48,188 nt of DNA from Bacteroidota bacterium. GTDB lineage: Bacteria > Bacteroidota > Bacteroidia > Cytophagales > Cyclobacteriaceae. The position numbers were made by a program, and so were the translations under genes. This document shows positions 36,285-45,940 of this stretch, piece after piece. Under the pieces are notes generated by a model that was not told where the DNA came from, made no database searches, and saw only the letters and a program-made list of their open reading frames with translations. Every line of letters begins with the position of its first letter. Within the stretch, counting starts at the first letter, position 1. The stretch lies in contig JAEWLI010000230.1 in NCBI GenBank assembly GCA_023393375.1, forward strand, positions 1-48,188, written 5' to 3'.

Positions 36285-38054
36285 ATGAAAAAACTATTTA
36301 TTTTTTTTATAGGATTTATAATTGTTTCTTGTTCAAAACCATCAGAGGAGCAAACCAGTCAAAAAGATACAGTACTGCGATCGCTTCAACCTGCAACAAT
36401 CATCCTAGACGCCTCCTTGTTTTTGGATAATATTCCAAGAAACCACATGATCATAAATGCTTCAGAAAACCAGTCAGAATGGCTATTTAATAATACCGGA
36501 TTGGTTATGACAACTCAAGCCAATTATCTCAAATTTATAGATATACCAGAAACCGGAAATTACCATGTTCATGTCAGAAGCCAGGGAAGAAACGGGGGAA
36601 CCTTTAGAATTGCAATAAATGGGCATGTGATTGAAAGGAATTTAGGAACTGATTCTTTACAAATGGTTAAGGCTGGTGAAGTTGAACTCATTTCCGGGAA
36701 AGCAGATATCAGGATCATGCGTATTGAAAATAAACCCCTATTAGATGTAATTGTGCTTACCAGAAATACCGAATTTGCAGAAAATGATTTAAGGTCTTTT
36801 GAAGGCCATTCCGACGTTGAATTGATAAAGGAGTTTAAAATTCCAGAAGCCAATGTTGTTAAATTCGGGGATCTTGATGGTGACGGACTTATGGATTTTG
36901 TTGTGGTGACTCCTGATTATTCTGTACATGCTTATGATCATTCAGGTAAAAAATTATGGAATTATATTGCTCCCGAGGAGGGTGCAGAAAAACGGGCATC
37001 ATTTGAAGCACCCGGTCTTATATGGGACCTGGATGATGATGGCAAAGGAGAGGTGATTCATTGGCGGGAACATGATGGTAAAGAGTGGCTGACAGTTGCT
37101 CAAGGATCTTCGGGAGAAATATTAATGGAATCGCCCTGGCCTACCAGAAATATGCCTCATGAATATTATAATTTCAGGTTAGCTGTGGCACGGTTTAGTA
37201 CTGTTAAACATCCCGCACATATAATTGTACTGACCGATATGGATGATTCCATCAATGTGTCTACTTTTGATCAGCAACTTCAATTATTATGGCAATATTC
37301 CGTGTCCATGAAGAAAGATCATTTGGGCCACTACATCTATCCGGTTGACCTTAACAATGATGGCATTGATGAAATACTGGTAGGCCCGGTTTTATTAAAT
37401 CATAAAGGAGAACAGCTTTGGAATAAATTTGACCTGCTTTATGATCATCGTGACCATCCGGAGAGTTATGATTTTGTGGATATTAATGGCGATGGTAAAA
37501 TAGAAATCATAGGGGTATTTGGTGATGCAGGTGTAATGGCAATAGAATCTAACGGAGGAAAAGTGGTCTGGCAGAATGTAGCAGAACATGCGCAGCAATT
37601 AGCTGTAGGCAGATTTTTAAAAGATTGGCCAGGACCTCAAACAGCTGTAGGTGCAAAGTTTTATAGCCACAATAGTGGTAAAGAGGTGGATTTATGGTCT
37701 CAGGTAAAATGGTTTGATAAAAATGGGATCTGTATACGGCAATGGCCTGGCAATCCTATAAATGGAAATCCTGTATTTGTGAAAGGAGACTGGGAAGGCA
37801 ATCATAAAGAATTATTGTTCTGGTACAAATTCAGAATGACGGATGAAGGGAAAGGTGTTTTGTATTTTCCCGAACCTGTTTATCATATGCTGGATTTTAT
37901 GAACAGGGGAGCAGAAGAGATAATTACACTGCATAAAGGAATCATGCGGGTATATGGCTACAAACATTTACAATCCAAATCAGGTAAAATAAAACGGGAT
38001 ATTGATTATAAAAAGAGGAGAGTTGCCAATCATTCACATTACGGAAATGGGTAA
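36285..38054 (+). CDS. FG-GAP/VCBS-repeat lipoprotein
   Basis: The 589-aa protein has a lipobox IVSC (Cys16). A carbohydrate-binding-like N-terminal beta region (about 30-165) is followed by at least four FG-GAP repeats with calcium-binding loops: GDLDGDGLMDFVVV, WDLDDDGKGEV, VDLNNDGIDEIL and VDINGDGKIEIIG. The fold is likely a beta-propeller, similar to the rhamnogalacturonan lyase PL11 group, but the catalytic residues of that family cannot be identified here. It may bind or cut polysaccharide on the cell surface. It is divergent from tpiA and convergent with the DUF2723 gene. Confidence 0.75.
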   Translation: MKKLFIFFIGFIIVSCSKPSEEQTSQKDTVLRSLQPATIILDASLFLDNIPRNHMIINASENQSEWLFNNTGLVMTTQANYLKFIDIPETGNYHVHVRSQGRNGGTFRIAINGHVIERNLGTDSLQMVKAGEVELISGKADIRIMRIENKPLLDVIVLTRNTEFAENDLRSFEGHSDVELIKEFKIPEANVVKFGDLDGDGLMDFVVVTPDYSVHAYDHSGKKLWNYIAPEEGAEKRASFEAPGLIWDLDDDGKGEVIHWREHDGKEWLTVAQGSSGEILMESPWPTRNMPHEYYNFRLAVARFSTVKHPAHIIVLTDMDDSINVSTFDQQLQLLWQYSVSMKKDHLGHYIYPVDLNNDGIDEILVGPVLLNHKGEQLWNKFDLLYDHRDHPESYDFVDINGDGKIEIIGVFGDAGVMAIESNGGKVVWQNVAEHAQQLAVGRFLKDWPGPQTAVGAKFYSHNSGKEVDLWSQVKWFDKNGICIRQWPGNPINGNPVFVKGDWEGNHKELLFWYKFRMTDEGKGVLYFPEPVYHMLDFMNRGAEEIITLHKGIMRVYGYKHLQSKSGKIKRDIDYKKRRVANHSHYGNG

Positions 38055-38115
38055 ATAGGAAAAGGGAAAGTGTGAGTTTTTACTTCATCCTCTCCCTTTC
38101 CAATACTTCTATAAA

Positions 38116-41103
38116 TTACATTCTTCTGTATTCTCTGATTTGAAGGGTTCTGTAATGACTTTGAAATGCCTGATTATATTTTTGAGCCAGTTCTTTTTCT
38201 CCATTGGCATCAAGAGCTAATGAGATATCACGCAAGGTGGTTAGATTTCTGGCAAAGTCATTCCTGTCAAAACTTCCTTTTTTCTCGTAATAATATAGCA
38301 TTTCATCTGCCCGTTCGCCAATTGTCTTTGAGATTTCCAATGCCAATTCGTCTTCGTCAAGGGTGAATAGCAACTCAGCAGTTTTAGCCGTAGAAAAATC
38401 AAATGGCACTGCAGCGTCAGGCATTACTTCCAGGTTTTTCATCGTCACTTCTTTTGCCATTTCATCCTTACCTTCTCTGATTAATGCTTCCGCCAAAGTA
38501 TTAAAACTGGAACGGTGATTAAGAACAAATTGACGATAATCTTCATTGTAATACACACTGGTGTTATCTAATTCCCTGAAATAGAAATTGTTCATCAAAT
38601 TATCATACATCACTTCAGTGTTTACCATTTCACCCAATTCATTGATATTGGGATTTTCCATTGGCAACAATCGATAGGTATTTCCTTCCTGCACTACGTA
38701 CCGGCTTAAATCAAAACTAATTCCCTGAAGCGAGGTGTTGTTGAAATAAATTGGTCTTTCCCAGTTGTTGGTAGCCATAATATCCAACAACAGTAATGAG
38801 TTTTTCTCAATCCCGTTCTTGCCTTCTTTCAACCTGAAAGTCATACGATTAGTTAGTAAATGCTCCTTTCCTTCAGGGATGATACCCATTTGTTTAACTT
38901 TCGCTGTGTCAACATTCATAAATAGCGTTTTGGATGGTAATGTGTTGTACTGAGTAAAGGCAATTGGAACAAGCAAACCCTGATGACGGTTTTTAATTAA
39001 ATCAAGATACTGATGAACATTGATAGCCCCTTTTATCCCAGGATTTTCTCTAAATAAAATAAAATCATTCGGGCCACCCTGTTGGTAGTGTGATGGAGAA
39101 AATGATATAGGCAAAGGTTCGGATTCGTTGATTTGTCTGGTTTTTTGATCAATATACCAATCAGTATTGAAGTAACTGAGCACCACCACACGCACATCGG
39201 TCCTGAAGCCCTCTACCTCTTGCGCAAACCATAAAGGAAAGGTGTCATTATCACCACCCGTAAACAAGATGGCATTAGGTGCACATGATGCCAGGAAATT
39301 TTTGGCAGAATCTACAGAAAAATATCGGTTGGAACGATCGTGGTCATCCCATCCTTCTATAGCCATTATAGCAGGCACTGGAAGTGACAATGCTAATGCA
39401 AGAGCAATTCCGCTCTTTTTACCTTTCATAAGTTTCTGCAACCATACCGCTAAAGCCATTGCGCCAAATCCGATCCAGATCGCAAAGGCATAAAAAGAAC
39501 CTACATAGATATAATCCCTTTCCCGGGGTTCTATTGGCGGGGAGTTTAAATACAGCACCAAGGCAATACCGGTCATAAAGAATAGCATGATCACAGCTGA
39601 AAAGCTTTTTGGATCACGTATATATTGAAAAAAGAATCCCACCAAACCTAAAATCAAGGGGAGCATAAAATAATTATTCCGGGCTTTGTTTTCTTTAATA
39701 AGCTCAGGTACTTTTTCCAATGAGTTCCACGGTCGTAACCAGGCAGCATTTTGTATATCACTTTCCCTGCCGGCAAAATTCCACATGAAGTAACGCATAT
39801 ACATATGGCCGATCTGATGTCTGATCATAAACTGAATGTTATCAAAGAAAGTAGGCTGTTCACCCGGCGCAAGATTCATCATTTGTTGATAGATGGCCAC
39901 ATGATTTTGGTTACTACTATATGCCCTGGGTAATAGTGTGGACCGTTTCGGATCATATTTATAGTTAACCTTGTATTCTGATATTTCGTAACCCTCTTTA
40001 CCTTTTACAAATATTGGGGCTCCTTTTTTCTGATCGATTACTTCTGCATCGAAATATTGTCCGAAAAGTAATGGGCGACTTCCATATTGTTCCCTTTTCA
40101 GATAAGATACAAAAGAAATGATGTTTTCTGGGTTATTTTCATCTATCGGGGGATTGAAATTTGACCGGATCACGATGATGGCATATGAAGAATATCCGAT
40201 CAATATAAATGCTAAGGCCAAAAGGGAGGTATTAAGTAAATCCATAGCTTTTCTTTGGGTATACATGATCCCCCAGATCAAAGCACCTAAAAATATTAAT
40301 ACAAAAAAGATAATGCCTGAACCGAATGGCAGGCTAAGGCTGTTTACAAAGAATATTTCAAAATCTCCAGCTATCGATGGCAAACCAGGAATGATACCAT
40401 CATTGATAAGAATTACAATTACTCCTGAAATTAGTAATGTCGCTAATATGCCCCAACCAGAGGTTTCTTTATGTTTTTTAAAATAATATATTAAGCCAAG
40501 TGCCGGTATAGTTACCAGGTTTAAAAGGTGTACACCAATGGATAGCCCCATCATATAAGCAATCAGGATCAACCATTTTTTAGATTCACTTGGGTCTTCT
40601 TTTGTTTCCCATTTTAATATGGCCCAAAAAACAAAAGCTGTGAAAAAAGACGATAACCCATAAACCTCCGATTCAACAGCTGAAAACCAGAACGAATCAG
40701 AAAAAGTATACGCAAGAGAACCGATGGCACCTGCTATCAGAATGATAATGGTCTGATCAAGGGTTTCTTCACCTTTTATCGCTTTCAGTAATTTCCGTCC
40801 CAAAAGGGTAATCGACCAAAACAGGAATAAAATGGTAAATGCACTGGCCACCACACTGACCATGTTTACCCAATAAGCTACTTCATATACATTACCAAAA
40901 GCAAAAAAGGAAAAAATACGGCCAATCAATAAATATAGCGGAGCACCTGGTGGGTGAGGTACCTGCAGTTTATATGATACCGCAATGAATTCGCCTGCAT
41001 CCCAGAAACTGGCAGTTTCCTCAATAGTGAGCACATACACAATTAAGGCGATCAGAAATATGACCCATCCTGTAATATTATTGTATTTCTGGTAGTTAAT
41101 CAT
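38116..41103 (-). CDS. DUF2723 (TMEM260-like) multi-spanning membrane protein
   Basis: The 995-aa protein begins with the DUF2723 signature: FWDAGEFIAVSYKLQVPHPPGAP, with Asp35 and Glu38 in the first external loop, as in GT-C glycosyltransferases. About twelve to fourteen helices occupy residues 10-320 and 490-590. The remaining C-terminal half is soluble and helical, TPR-like near the end. Human TMEM260 is an O-mannosyltransferase; a glycosyltransferase role here is inferred from this relation. It would use a lipid-linked sugar in the inner membrane and act in the periplasm. Monocistronic. Confidence 0.85.
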   Translation of the reverse strand: MINYQKYNNITGWVIFLIALIVYVLTIEETASFWDAGEFIAVSYKLQVPHPPGAPLYLLIGRIFSFFAFGNVYEVAYWVNMVSVVASAFTILFLFWSITLLGRKLLKAIKGEETLDQTIIILIAGAIGSLAYTFSDSFWFSAVESEVYGLSSFFTAFVFWAILKWETKEDPSESKKWLILIAYMMGLSIGVHLLNLVTIPALGLIYYFKKHKETSGWGILATLLISGVIVILINDGIIPGLPSIAGDFEIFFVNSLSLPFGSGIIFFVLIFLGALIWGIMYTQRKAMDLLNTSLLALAFILIGYSSYAIIVIRSNFNPPIDENNPENIISFVSYLKREQYGSRPLLFGQYFDAEVIDQKKGAPIFVKGKEGYEISEYKVNYKYDPKRSTLLPRAYSSNQNHVAIYQQMMNLAPGEQPTFFDNIQFMIRHQIGHMYMRYFMWNFAGRESDIQNAAWLRPWNSLEKVPELIKENKARNNYFMLPLILGLVGFFFQYIRDPKSFSAVIMLFFMTGIALVLYLNSPPIEPRERDYIYVGSFYAFAIWIGFGAMALAVWLQKLMKGKKSGIALALALSLPVPAIMAIEGWDDHDRSNRYFSVDSAKNFLASCAPNAILFTGGDNDTFPLWFAQEVEGFRTDVRVVVLSYFNTDWYIDQKTRQINESEPLPISFSPSHYQQGGPNDFILFRENPGIKGAINVHQYLDLIKNRHQGLLVPIAFTQYNTLPSKTLFMNVDTAKVKQMGIIPEGKEHLLTNRMTFRLKEGKNGIEKNSLLLLDIMATNNWERPIYFNNTSLQGISFDLSRYVVQEGNTYRLLPMENPNINELGEMVNTEVMYDNLMNNFYFRELDNTSVYYNEDYRQFVLNHRSSFNTLAEALIREGKDEMAKEVTMKNLEVMPDAAVPFDFSTAKTAELLFTLDEDELALEISKTIGERADEMLYYYEKKGSFDRNDFARNLTTLRDISLALDANGEKELAQKYNQAFQSHYRTLQIREYRRM

Positions 41104-41374
41104 TTCTTTTATTTAAAATTTGAAGCGAAATTAGTAAAATATATTTATTGAGAATCCTAAATTAATGCATTAAATTGATATTTTCATTGAAGTTCTTATC
41201 TTCGGATATAATTACAGATAATAATATTGAACTTTTCAAATGCAATTTTATTATCTGCTGGTTGGCAATATCTAACAGTTAAATCTCTTTGTTATTTAAA
41301 AAAAAGCAAGGAAATAAAATTACCAACCAGTAATTACCGTTAATCCATTGGTAAATAGTATTTAAATATAAGGA

Positions 41375-42580
41375 ATGAAAATTGTTATTTTTAGTACTTT
41401 GTTGATCATCTACAGCTTCAATGCGTTTGCTCAGGAAGGGGAATTGAAGGTTGATACACTTGGGGCACTTAGAACATTGAGCAAAGAAGACATGTTGCTT
41501 GCCAATGCCCGTATTCAGATAGAGGCTACAGAGGCTATCAATGATCTTTATAATTTTAAATTCCCAAAAGCTGAGCGGCAATTCAGATGGATCAAACAAA
41601 AATACCAGTGGCATCCTTTGCCATACTTCCTTTTGGGCATGAGTCAATGGTGGAAAATCGCTCCGGCTGTTGAAAATTTAAGTTTCGATAATCAATTTGT
41701 TGCTTATATGGATACGGCTATTCAAAAAGCCAATCATTTGTATAAAAATGGTGGTAATAAGGCTGAGGCAGCATTTTTCTTGTCGGCTTCTTATGCGCTC
41801 AAAGCAAGGCTTTATTCTGAACGCAGCAAGTGGACCAAGGCCGCTATTGAAAGCAGGAATTCCTTAAAATATCTTGATGAAGTGAGGGGAAATGCCGATT
41901 TGAGTCCGGAATTGTTGTTGGGAGACGCCTTGTATAACTATTATTCGGTTTGGATACCCGACAATTACCCACTATTGAAGCCTATTCTGATGTTTTTTCC
42001 AAAAGGGGATCAAAAGCTGGGCGTAAAACAATTGTATGAAGTAGCACATAATGCATTTTATACTCGTACCGAAGCGCAGTTGTTCCTGATGAGAATACTA
42101 TCTCAGGATGAAAACAGACCTTCGGAAGCTATGCAAATCTCAGAATACCTGGCTCAAACTTTTCCCGATAATGCTTACTTCCAAAGGTATTATGCAAGGA
42201 TGCTCTACACCATGGGTCGACATCGTGAAACAGAAAAGGTTTCATTGGATATCATGCATAAAATTGATAGTGGCATGGTAGGATATGAAGCTAACAGTGG
42301 GCGATATGCCGGTTTCTTTTTGGGCCAGATTTATCAAAATAATGGTGATATTGATAATGCAAAAAAATATTATAGCAGAGCCGTGAAATTTGGTGAAGAA
42401 ATAGAAGCATTTGAAACAGGTTACTTCCTTTATTCCCTTTTGAATCTGGCAGAAATTGCTTATTACGAAGAAAATAAGAAAGAAGCCAAGAATTATCTTA
42501 ATCAAATTAAAAAATACGCTAAAAGAAAACATCCTGCACACGAAAGGGCACGACAGTTTTTGAAGGAGAAAAAATTCTGA
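41375..42580 (+). CDS. Exported TPR protein
   Basis: The 401-aa protein has a signal peptide (MKIVIFSTLLIIYSFNAFAQ). The mature part is all helical. TPR-like units are clearest at about 275-400 (AMQISEYLAQTFPDNAYFQR, GQIYQNNGDIDNAKKYYSRA and LLNLAEIAYYEENKKEAKNY). The N-terminal half has YNFKFPKAERQFRWIKQKY, a further unit. It is probably a periplasmic scaffold; no partner is evident. A 272-bp gap separates it from the divergent DUF2723 gene. Family known in Bacteroidota, function not. Confidence 0.82.
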   Translation: MKIVIFSTLLIIYSFNAFAQEGELKVDTLGALRTLSKEDMLLANARIQIEATEAINDLYNFKFPKAERQFRWIKQKYQWHPLPYFLLGMSQWWKIAPAVENLSFDNQFVAYMDTAIQKANHLYKNGGNKAEAAFFLSASYALKARLYSERSKWTKAAIESRNSLKYLDEVRGNADLSPELLLGDALYNYYSVWIPDNYPLLKPILMFFPKGDQKLGVKQLYEVAHNAFYTRTEAQLFLMRILSQDENRPSEAMQISEYLAQTFPDNAYFQRYYARMLYTMGRHRETEKVSLDIMHKIDSGMVGYEANSGRYAGFFLGQIYQNNGDIDNAKKYYSRAVKFGEEIEAFETGYFLYSLLNLAEIAYYEENKKEAKNYLNQIKKYAKRKHPAHERARQFLKEKKF

Positions 42581-42687
42581 CTTAGCAAGACTTCAATGTT
42601 ATAACGGTTTAGCTTATTTTTGACATAGGGTCTATCTGCATTATAGTACTCCATCATTTTTTCCGGCACTGTTTAACAATTGTTTTA

Positions 42688-42695
42688 TAAATTTG
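42688..42695 (+). promoter_or_regulatory. Bacteroidota -7 element upstream of ffh
   Basis: TAAATTTG fits TAnnTTTG, 20 bases before the ffh start chosen here. It supports the start at 42716 rather than 42680, since the latter would lie upstream of it. No clear -33. Confidence 0.4.
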
Positions 42696-42715
42696 CAGAA
42701 AATTACAAGCGATAT

Positions 42716-44047
42716 ATGTTCGAAAATCTAAATATCAAGCTGGAAAGGGCTTTCAAAACTTTAAAAGGCCAGGGACAAATCACCGAAATAAACGTAGCTA
42801 CTACTGTAAAAGAGATCCGGAAAGCATTGATAGATGCGGATGTAAACTATAAGGTAGCCAAAGATGTCACCGATAAGATAAAAGAAAAAGCACTGGGCAG
42901 AGATGTGCTGATTTCGGTGTCCCCAGGGCAATTATTGGTAAAGATTGTAAATGAAGAGCTCACCGAATTGATGGGAGGGAGCAAGGCTGATATAAATATC
43001 CAGGGAGATCCAGCTATCATCCTGATTTCCGGACTTCAGGGATCTGGGAAAACTACGTTTACTGGAAAACTGGCCAGCATGTTAAAAAAGCAAGGCAAAC
43101 AAGTTTTGCTTACAGCATGTGATATTTACAGACCTGCTGCGATCGACCAGTTAAAAGTGATTGGTGAACAAGTGGGTGTAGAAGTATATGCAGAACCAGA
43201 AAACAAAAATGCTGTATCAATCGCAAAAAATGCTGTTCAGCATGCCAAAAAGAACCAAAAAAAGATTGTAATAGTAGATACAGCTGGAAGGTTGGCCATT
43301 GATGAAAACATGATGAATGAGATCACAGCATTAAAGGAGGCATTAAATCCTTCTGAAACGCTGTTTGTAGTGGATTCTATGACTGGTCAGGATGCCGTAA
43401 ACACAGCTAAAACTTTCAACGAACGACTGGATTTTAATGGTGTGGTTTTAACCAAACTGGATGGCGATTCCCGGGGTGGTGCAGCATTGTCAATTCGAAC
43501 AGTGGTTGATAAACCTATCAAATTCATTAGTACCGGTGAAAAGATGGATGCCATAGACGTATTTCATCCGGATCGTATGTCCCAAAGGATTTTGGGTATG
43601 GGCGATGTGATTTCTTTGGTGGAAAGGGCGCAACAGGCTTTTGATGAAGATGAAGCACGCCGGATCAATAAAAAAATAAGGAAAAACCAGTTCAATTTCG
43701 ATGATTTCCTGTCGCAATTGGACCAGATAAAGAAAATGGGTAACATCAAAGACCTTTTGGGAATGATCCCGGGTATGGGAAAAGCCATAAAAGGAATGGA
43801 TATTGATGACGAGTCTTTTAAGCCCATTGAAGCCATCATCAGGTCAATGACCCCTCAGGAAAGAGACAATCCCGACATCATCAACGGCAGCCGCAGAAAA
43901 AGAATTGCTGACGGAAGTGGTACGAACATCCAGCAGGTAAATAACTTGTTGAAGCAGTTTAATGATATGCGTAAAATGATGAAAACCATGAACAAAATGG
44001 GTGGGGGCAAACGTGGCCTTGCGAATATGAATCCATTTGGGAAGTAA
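42716..44047 (+). CDS. ffh: Signal recognition particle protein (SRP54/Ffh GTPase)
   Basis: I start at Met 42716 (MFENLNIKLERAFKTLKGQG), the family-typical N-terminus, giving 443 aa. The frame is open from 42680 but the extra residues are not family-like. NG-domain motifs are GLQGSGKTTFTGKLA (G1), DTAGRLAIDENMM (G3), TKLDGDSRGGAAL (G4) and STGEKMDAIDVF (G5). The C-terminal M domain is Met- and Gly-rich (KMMKTMNKMGGG). Ffh binds signal peptides on ribosomes and, with FtsY and 4.5S RNA, guides membrane proteins to SecYEG. Neither partner is in the window. The methyltransferase gene begins 12 bases later. Confidence 0.98.
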   Translation: MFENLNIKLERAFKTLKGQGQITEINVATTVKEIRKALIDADVNYKVAKDVTDKIKEKALGRDVLISVSPGQLLVKIVNEELTELMGGSKADINIQGDPAIILISGLQGSGKTTFTGKLASMLKKQGKQVLLTACDIYRPAAIDQLKVIGEQVGVEVYAEPENKNAVSIAKNAVQHAKKNQKKIVIVDTAGRLAIDENMMNEITALKEALNPSETLFVVDSMTGQDAVNTAKTFNERLDFNGVVLTKLDGDSRGGAALSIRTVVDKPIKFISTGEKMDAIDVFHPDRMSQRILGMGDVISLVERAQQAFDEDEARRINKKIRKNQFNFDDFLSQLDQIKKMGNIKDLLGMIPGMGKAIKGMDIDDESFKPIEAIIRSMTPQERDNPDIINGSRRKRIADGSGTNIQQVNNLLKQFNDMRKMMKTMNKMGGGKRGLANMNPFGK

Positions 44048-44059
44048 TATGTAAACCGG

Positions 44060-44986
44060 ATGACCAGATCCATCAGGTTTATCGATTTGTTTTGTGGTAT
44101 CGGGGGTTTCCGGTTGGCTGTACAACAGGCGTGTGATGAAAAGGGGATTTTGCACAAGTGTGAGTTTTCAAGCGATATTGATCCATTCTGTCAAAAAAGC
44201 TATGCCGCTAATTTTCAGGATACACCAGCGGGTGACATTCAAAACATCCATGCCTCCGATATTCCTAATCATGATATTTTGTTAGGAGGATTTCCATGTC
44301 AACCCTTTAGCATTATCGGTGATAGAAAAGGAATGGACGATACCCGTGGTACATTATTTTTCGATATTTCCCGTGTTATAATGGAAAAAAGACCAGCTGC
44401 TTTTGTTTTGGAAAATGTAAAACAATTGATAAGCCACAACAAAGGACAAACCTTTAAAATTATCATCCATTCACTCAATTCCTTGGGCTATCATGTACAT
44501 TATAAAGTATTGAATGCGCTTGATTATGGCCTGCCTCAAAAAAGAGAACGTATTTTTATTGTTGGGTTCAAACAACAGGTTGATTTCAAATTCCCCAATC
44601 CCTCTTCACATTTCAAACCATTGACGGAAATCCTTGAACAATCTGCTGATGCAAAATATTACGCTTCCGTGATGATCAGGGAAAAACGGAAGGCAAGTCA
44701 TACCTCCCAATACTTCCCGGCAATATGGCATGAAAACAAATCCGGAAATATATCCAGTTATCCATACTCCTGTGCCTTGCGGGCTGGGGCTTCGTATAAT
44801 TATTTGCTGGTAAACGGTGAACGCCGACTCACGCCAAGGGAAATGTTGCGGTTACAAGGGTTTCCTGATGATTACCAAATAGTGGTGAATGATGGCCAGT
44901 TAAGAAAACAAGCCGGAAATGCAGTTCCGGTACTTTTAGCAAAGGCAGTAATCACAAAAGTTTTGGAAGCAATGGAAATTTACTGA
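44060..44986 (+). CDS. Solitary DNA (cytosine-5) methyltransferase
   Basis: The 308-aa protein has the m5C motifs in order: I DLFCGIGGFR (9-18), IV GGFPCQPFS (76-84, catalytic Cys80), VI ENV (118-120), VIII QKRERIF (160-166), IX RRLTPREMLRLQGFP (255-269) and X AGNAVPV (285-291). The target recognition part between VIII and IX is about 80-90 residues, which is short. All catalytic residues are present. No restriction endonuclease or mismatch endonuclease gene lies beside it, so it is either an orphan regulator/protector or the enzyme's partner is elsewhere. It is 12 bases after ffh, probably co-transcribed. The target site cannot be read. Confidence 0.95.
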   Translation: MTRSIRFIDLFCGIGGFRLAVQQACDEKGILHKCEFSSDIDPFCQKSYAANFQDTPAGDIQNIHASDIPNHDILLGGFPCQPFSIIGDRKGMDDTRGTLFFDISRVIMEKRPAAFVLENVKQLISHNKGQTFKIIIHSLNSLGYHVHYKVLNALDYGLPQKRERIFIVGFKQQVDFKFPNPSSHFKPLTEILEQSADAKYYASVMIREKRKASHTSQYFPAIWHENKSGNISSYPYSCALRAGASYNYLLVNGERRLTPREMLRLQGFPDDYQIVVNDGQLRKQAGNAVPVLLAKAVITKVLEAMEIY

Positions 44987-45133
44987 GCGAAATTTCTGAT
45001 TAACTTTATTTTTTTAATACTACTATTAAAATGTTGAATGTCGTATCCTTTTTCTGTTTTGTAATTACATCCGGCTCCCATTTGTTCCTTCTCCTCTATT
45101 CTGTTATATTTGGCCTCCATAATTTTAATTATC

Positions 45134-45940
45134 ATGAAAGACAAGGTAGTCATAATTACAGGGGGAACTTCAGGTATAGGCAAGGCACTGGCAGAAACAT
45201 TTGGAAATGCAGGTGCAAAGATTGTAATTACAGGCCGTAATCCGGAAAACCTAAAGGAAATGGAAGCAAGATTAACCAGTCTTGGAATAGATCACCTTGC
45301 GGTGCAGGCCGACGTGAGTCTGGAAGAAGATAATAACCGGATGGTAAAAGAAACCATAACAAAATATGGCAAGCTCGATGTCCTGATCAACAATGCCGGT
45401 ATTTCCATGAGGGCACTATTTGAAGACCTGAAGCTGGATGTCTTTAGAAAAGTGATGAACATTAATTTCTACGGTACTGTTTATGCTACGAAATATTGCC
45501 TTCCATATATTTTACAAACCAAAGGATCTATCATTGGCATTTCTTCCATTGTCGGGTACAGAGGTACACCTGCCCGAACAGCTTATTCCGCTTCCAAATA
45601 TGCGATGCATGGTTTTTTTGAGGTATTACGTACCGAGGTAATGAAGCGGGGCGTACATGTGATGATCGCCTGTCCCAATTTTACAGGTTCAAACATTAGA
45701 AAAACAGCACTTACCGCCGATGGTACTCAGCAAGGCGAAACACCGCGTGCCGAAGAAAAAATGATGACAGCTGAAGAAGTAGCACAATTAATCCTAAAAG
45801 CGACGATTAAAAGAAAGCGGGAACTAATCATAACATTCCAGGGCAAACTGGTGGTGTTCCTCAATAAATGGTTTCCCTCTATGATGGATAATATTGTATA
45901 TAATCATATGAAAAAAGAACCTAATTCGCCGTTTAAATAG
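45134..45940 (+). CDS. Short-chain dehydrogenase/reductase
   Basis: From Met 45134 (the first eight residues from 45110 are not family-like) the protein has 268 aa. It shows TGGTSGIG (9-16), NNAG (86-89) and the active-site Ser138 with Tyr151 and Lys155 in the YxxxK motif (YSASK). The coenzyme loop with GRNPENL suggests NADP(H), since Arg follows the second strand. It resembles the DHRS7B-like group. The substrate is unknown. It stands alone, followed by a repeat-rich spacer. Confidence 0.93.
   Translation: MKDKVVIITGGTSGIGKALAETFGNAGAKIVITGRNPENLKEMEARLTSLGIDHLAVQADVSLEEDNNRMVKETITKYGKLDVLINNAGISMRALFEDLKLDVFRKVMNINFYGTVYATKYCLPYILQTKGSIIGISSIVGYRGTPARTAYSASKYAMHGFFEVLRTEVMKRGVHVMIACPNFTGSNIRKTALTADGTQQGETPRAEEKMMTAEEVAQLILKATIKRKRELIITFQGKLVVFLNKWFPSMMDNIVYNHMKKEPNSPFK

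Noticed and set aside
38058..38101. Hairpin between the FG-GAP gene and the DUF2723 gene as a terminator
   Set aside because: The stem (GGAAAAGGGA with TCCCTTTCC) has a bulge and a 25-base loop and there is no T run, so I do not list it.
40118..40486. A 122-codon plus-strand frame inside the DUF2723 gene
   Set aside because: Antisense shadow of a gene with clear membrane segments.
41279..41647. A 122-codon minus-strand frame over the start of the TPR gene
   Set aside because: It overlaps the signal peptide and the first TPR part of the opposite gene, and has no recognisable domain.
1238..44986. The HNH gene and the m5C methyltransferase as one restriction-modification system
   Set aside because: They lie 43 kb apart, and the HNH gene has the NUMOD4 organisation of homing enzymes.
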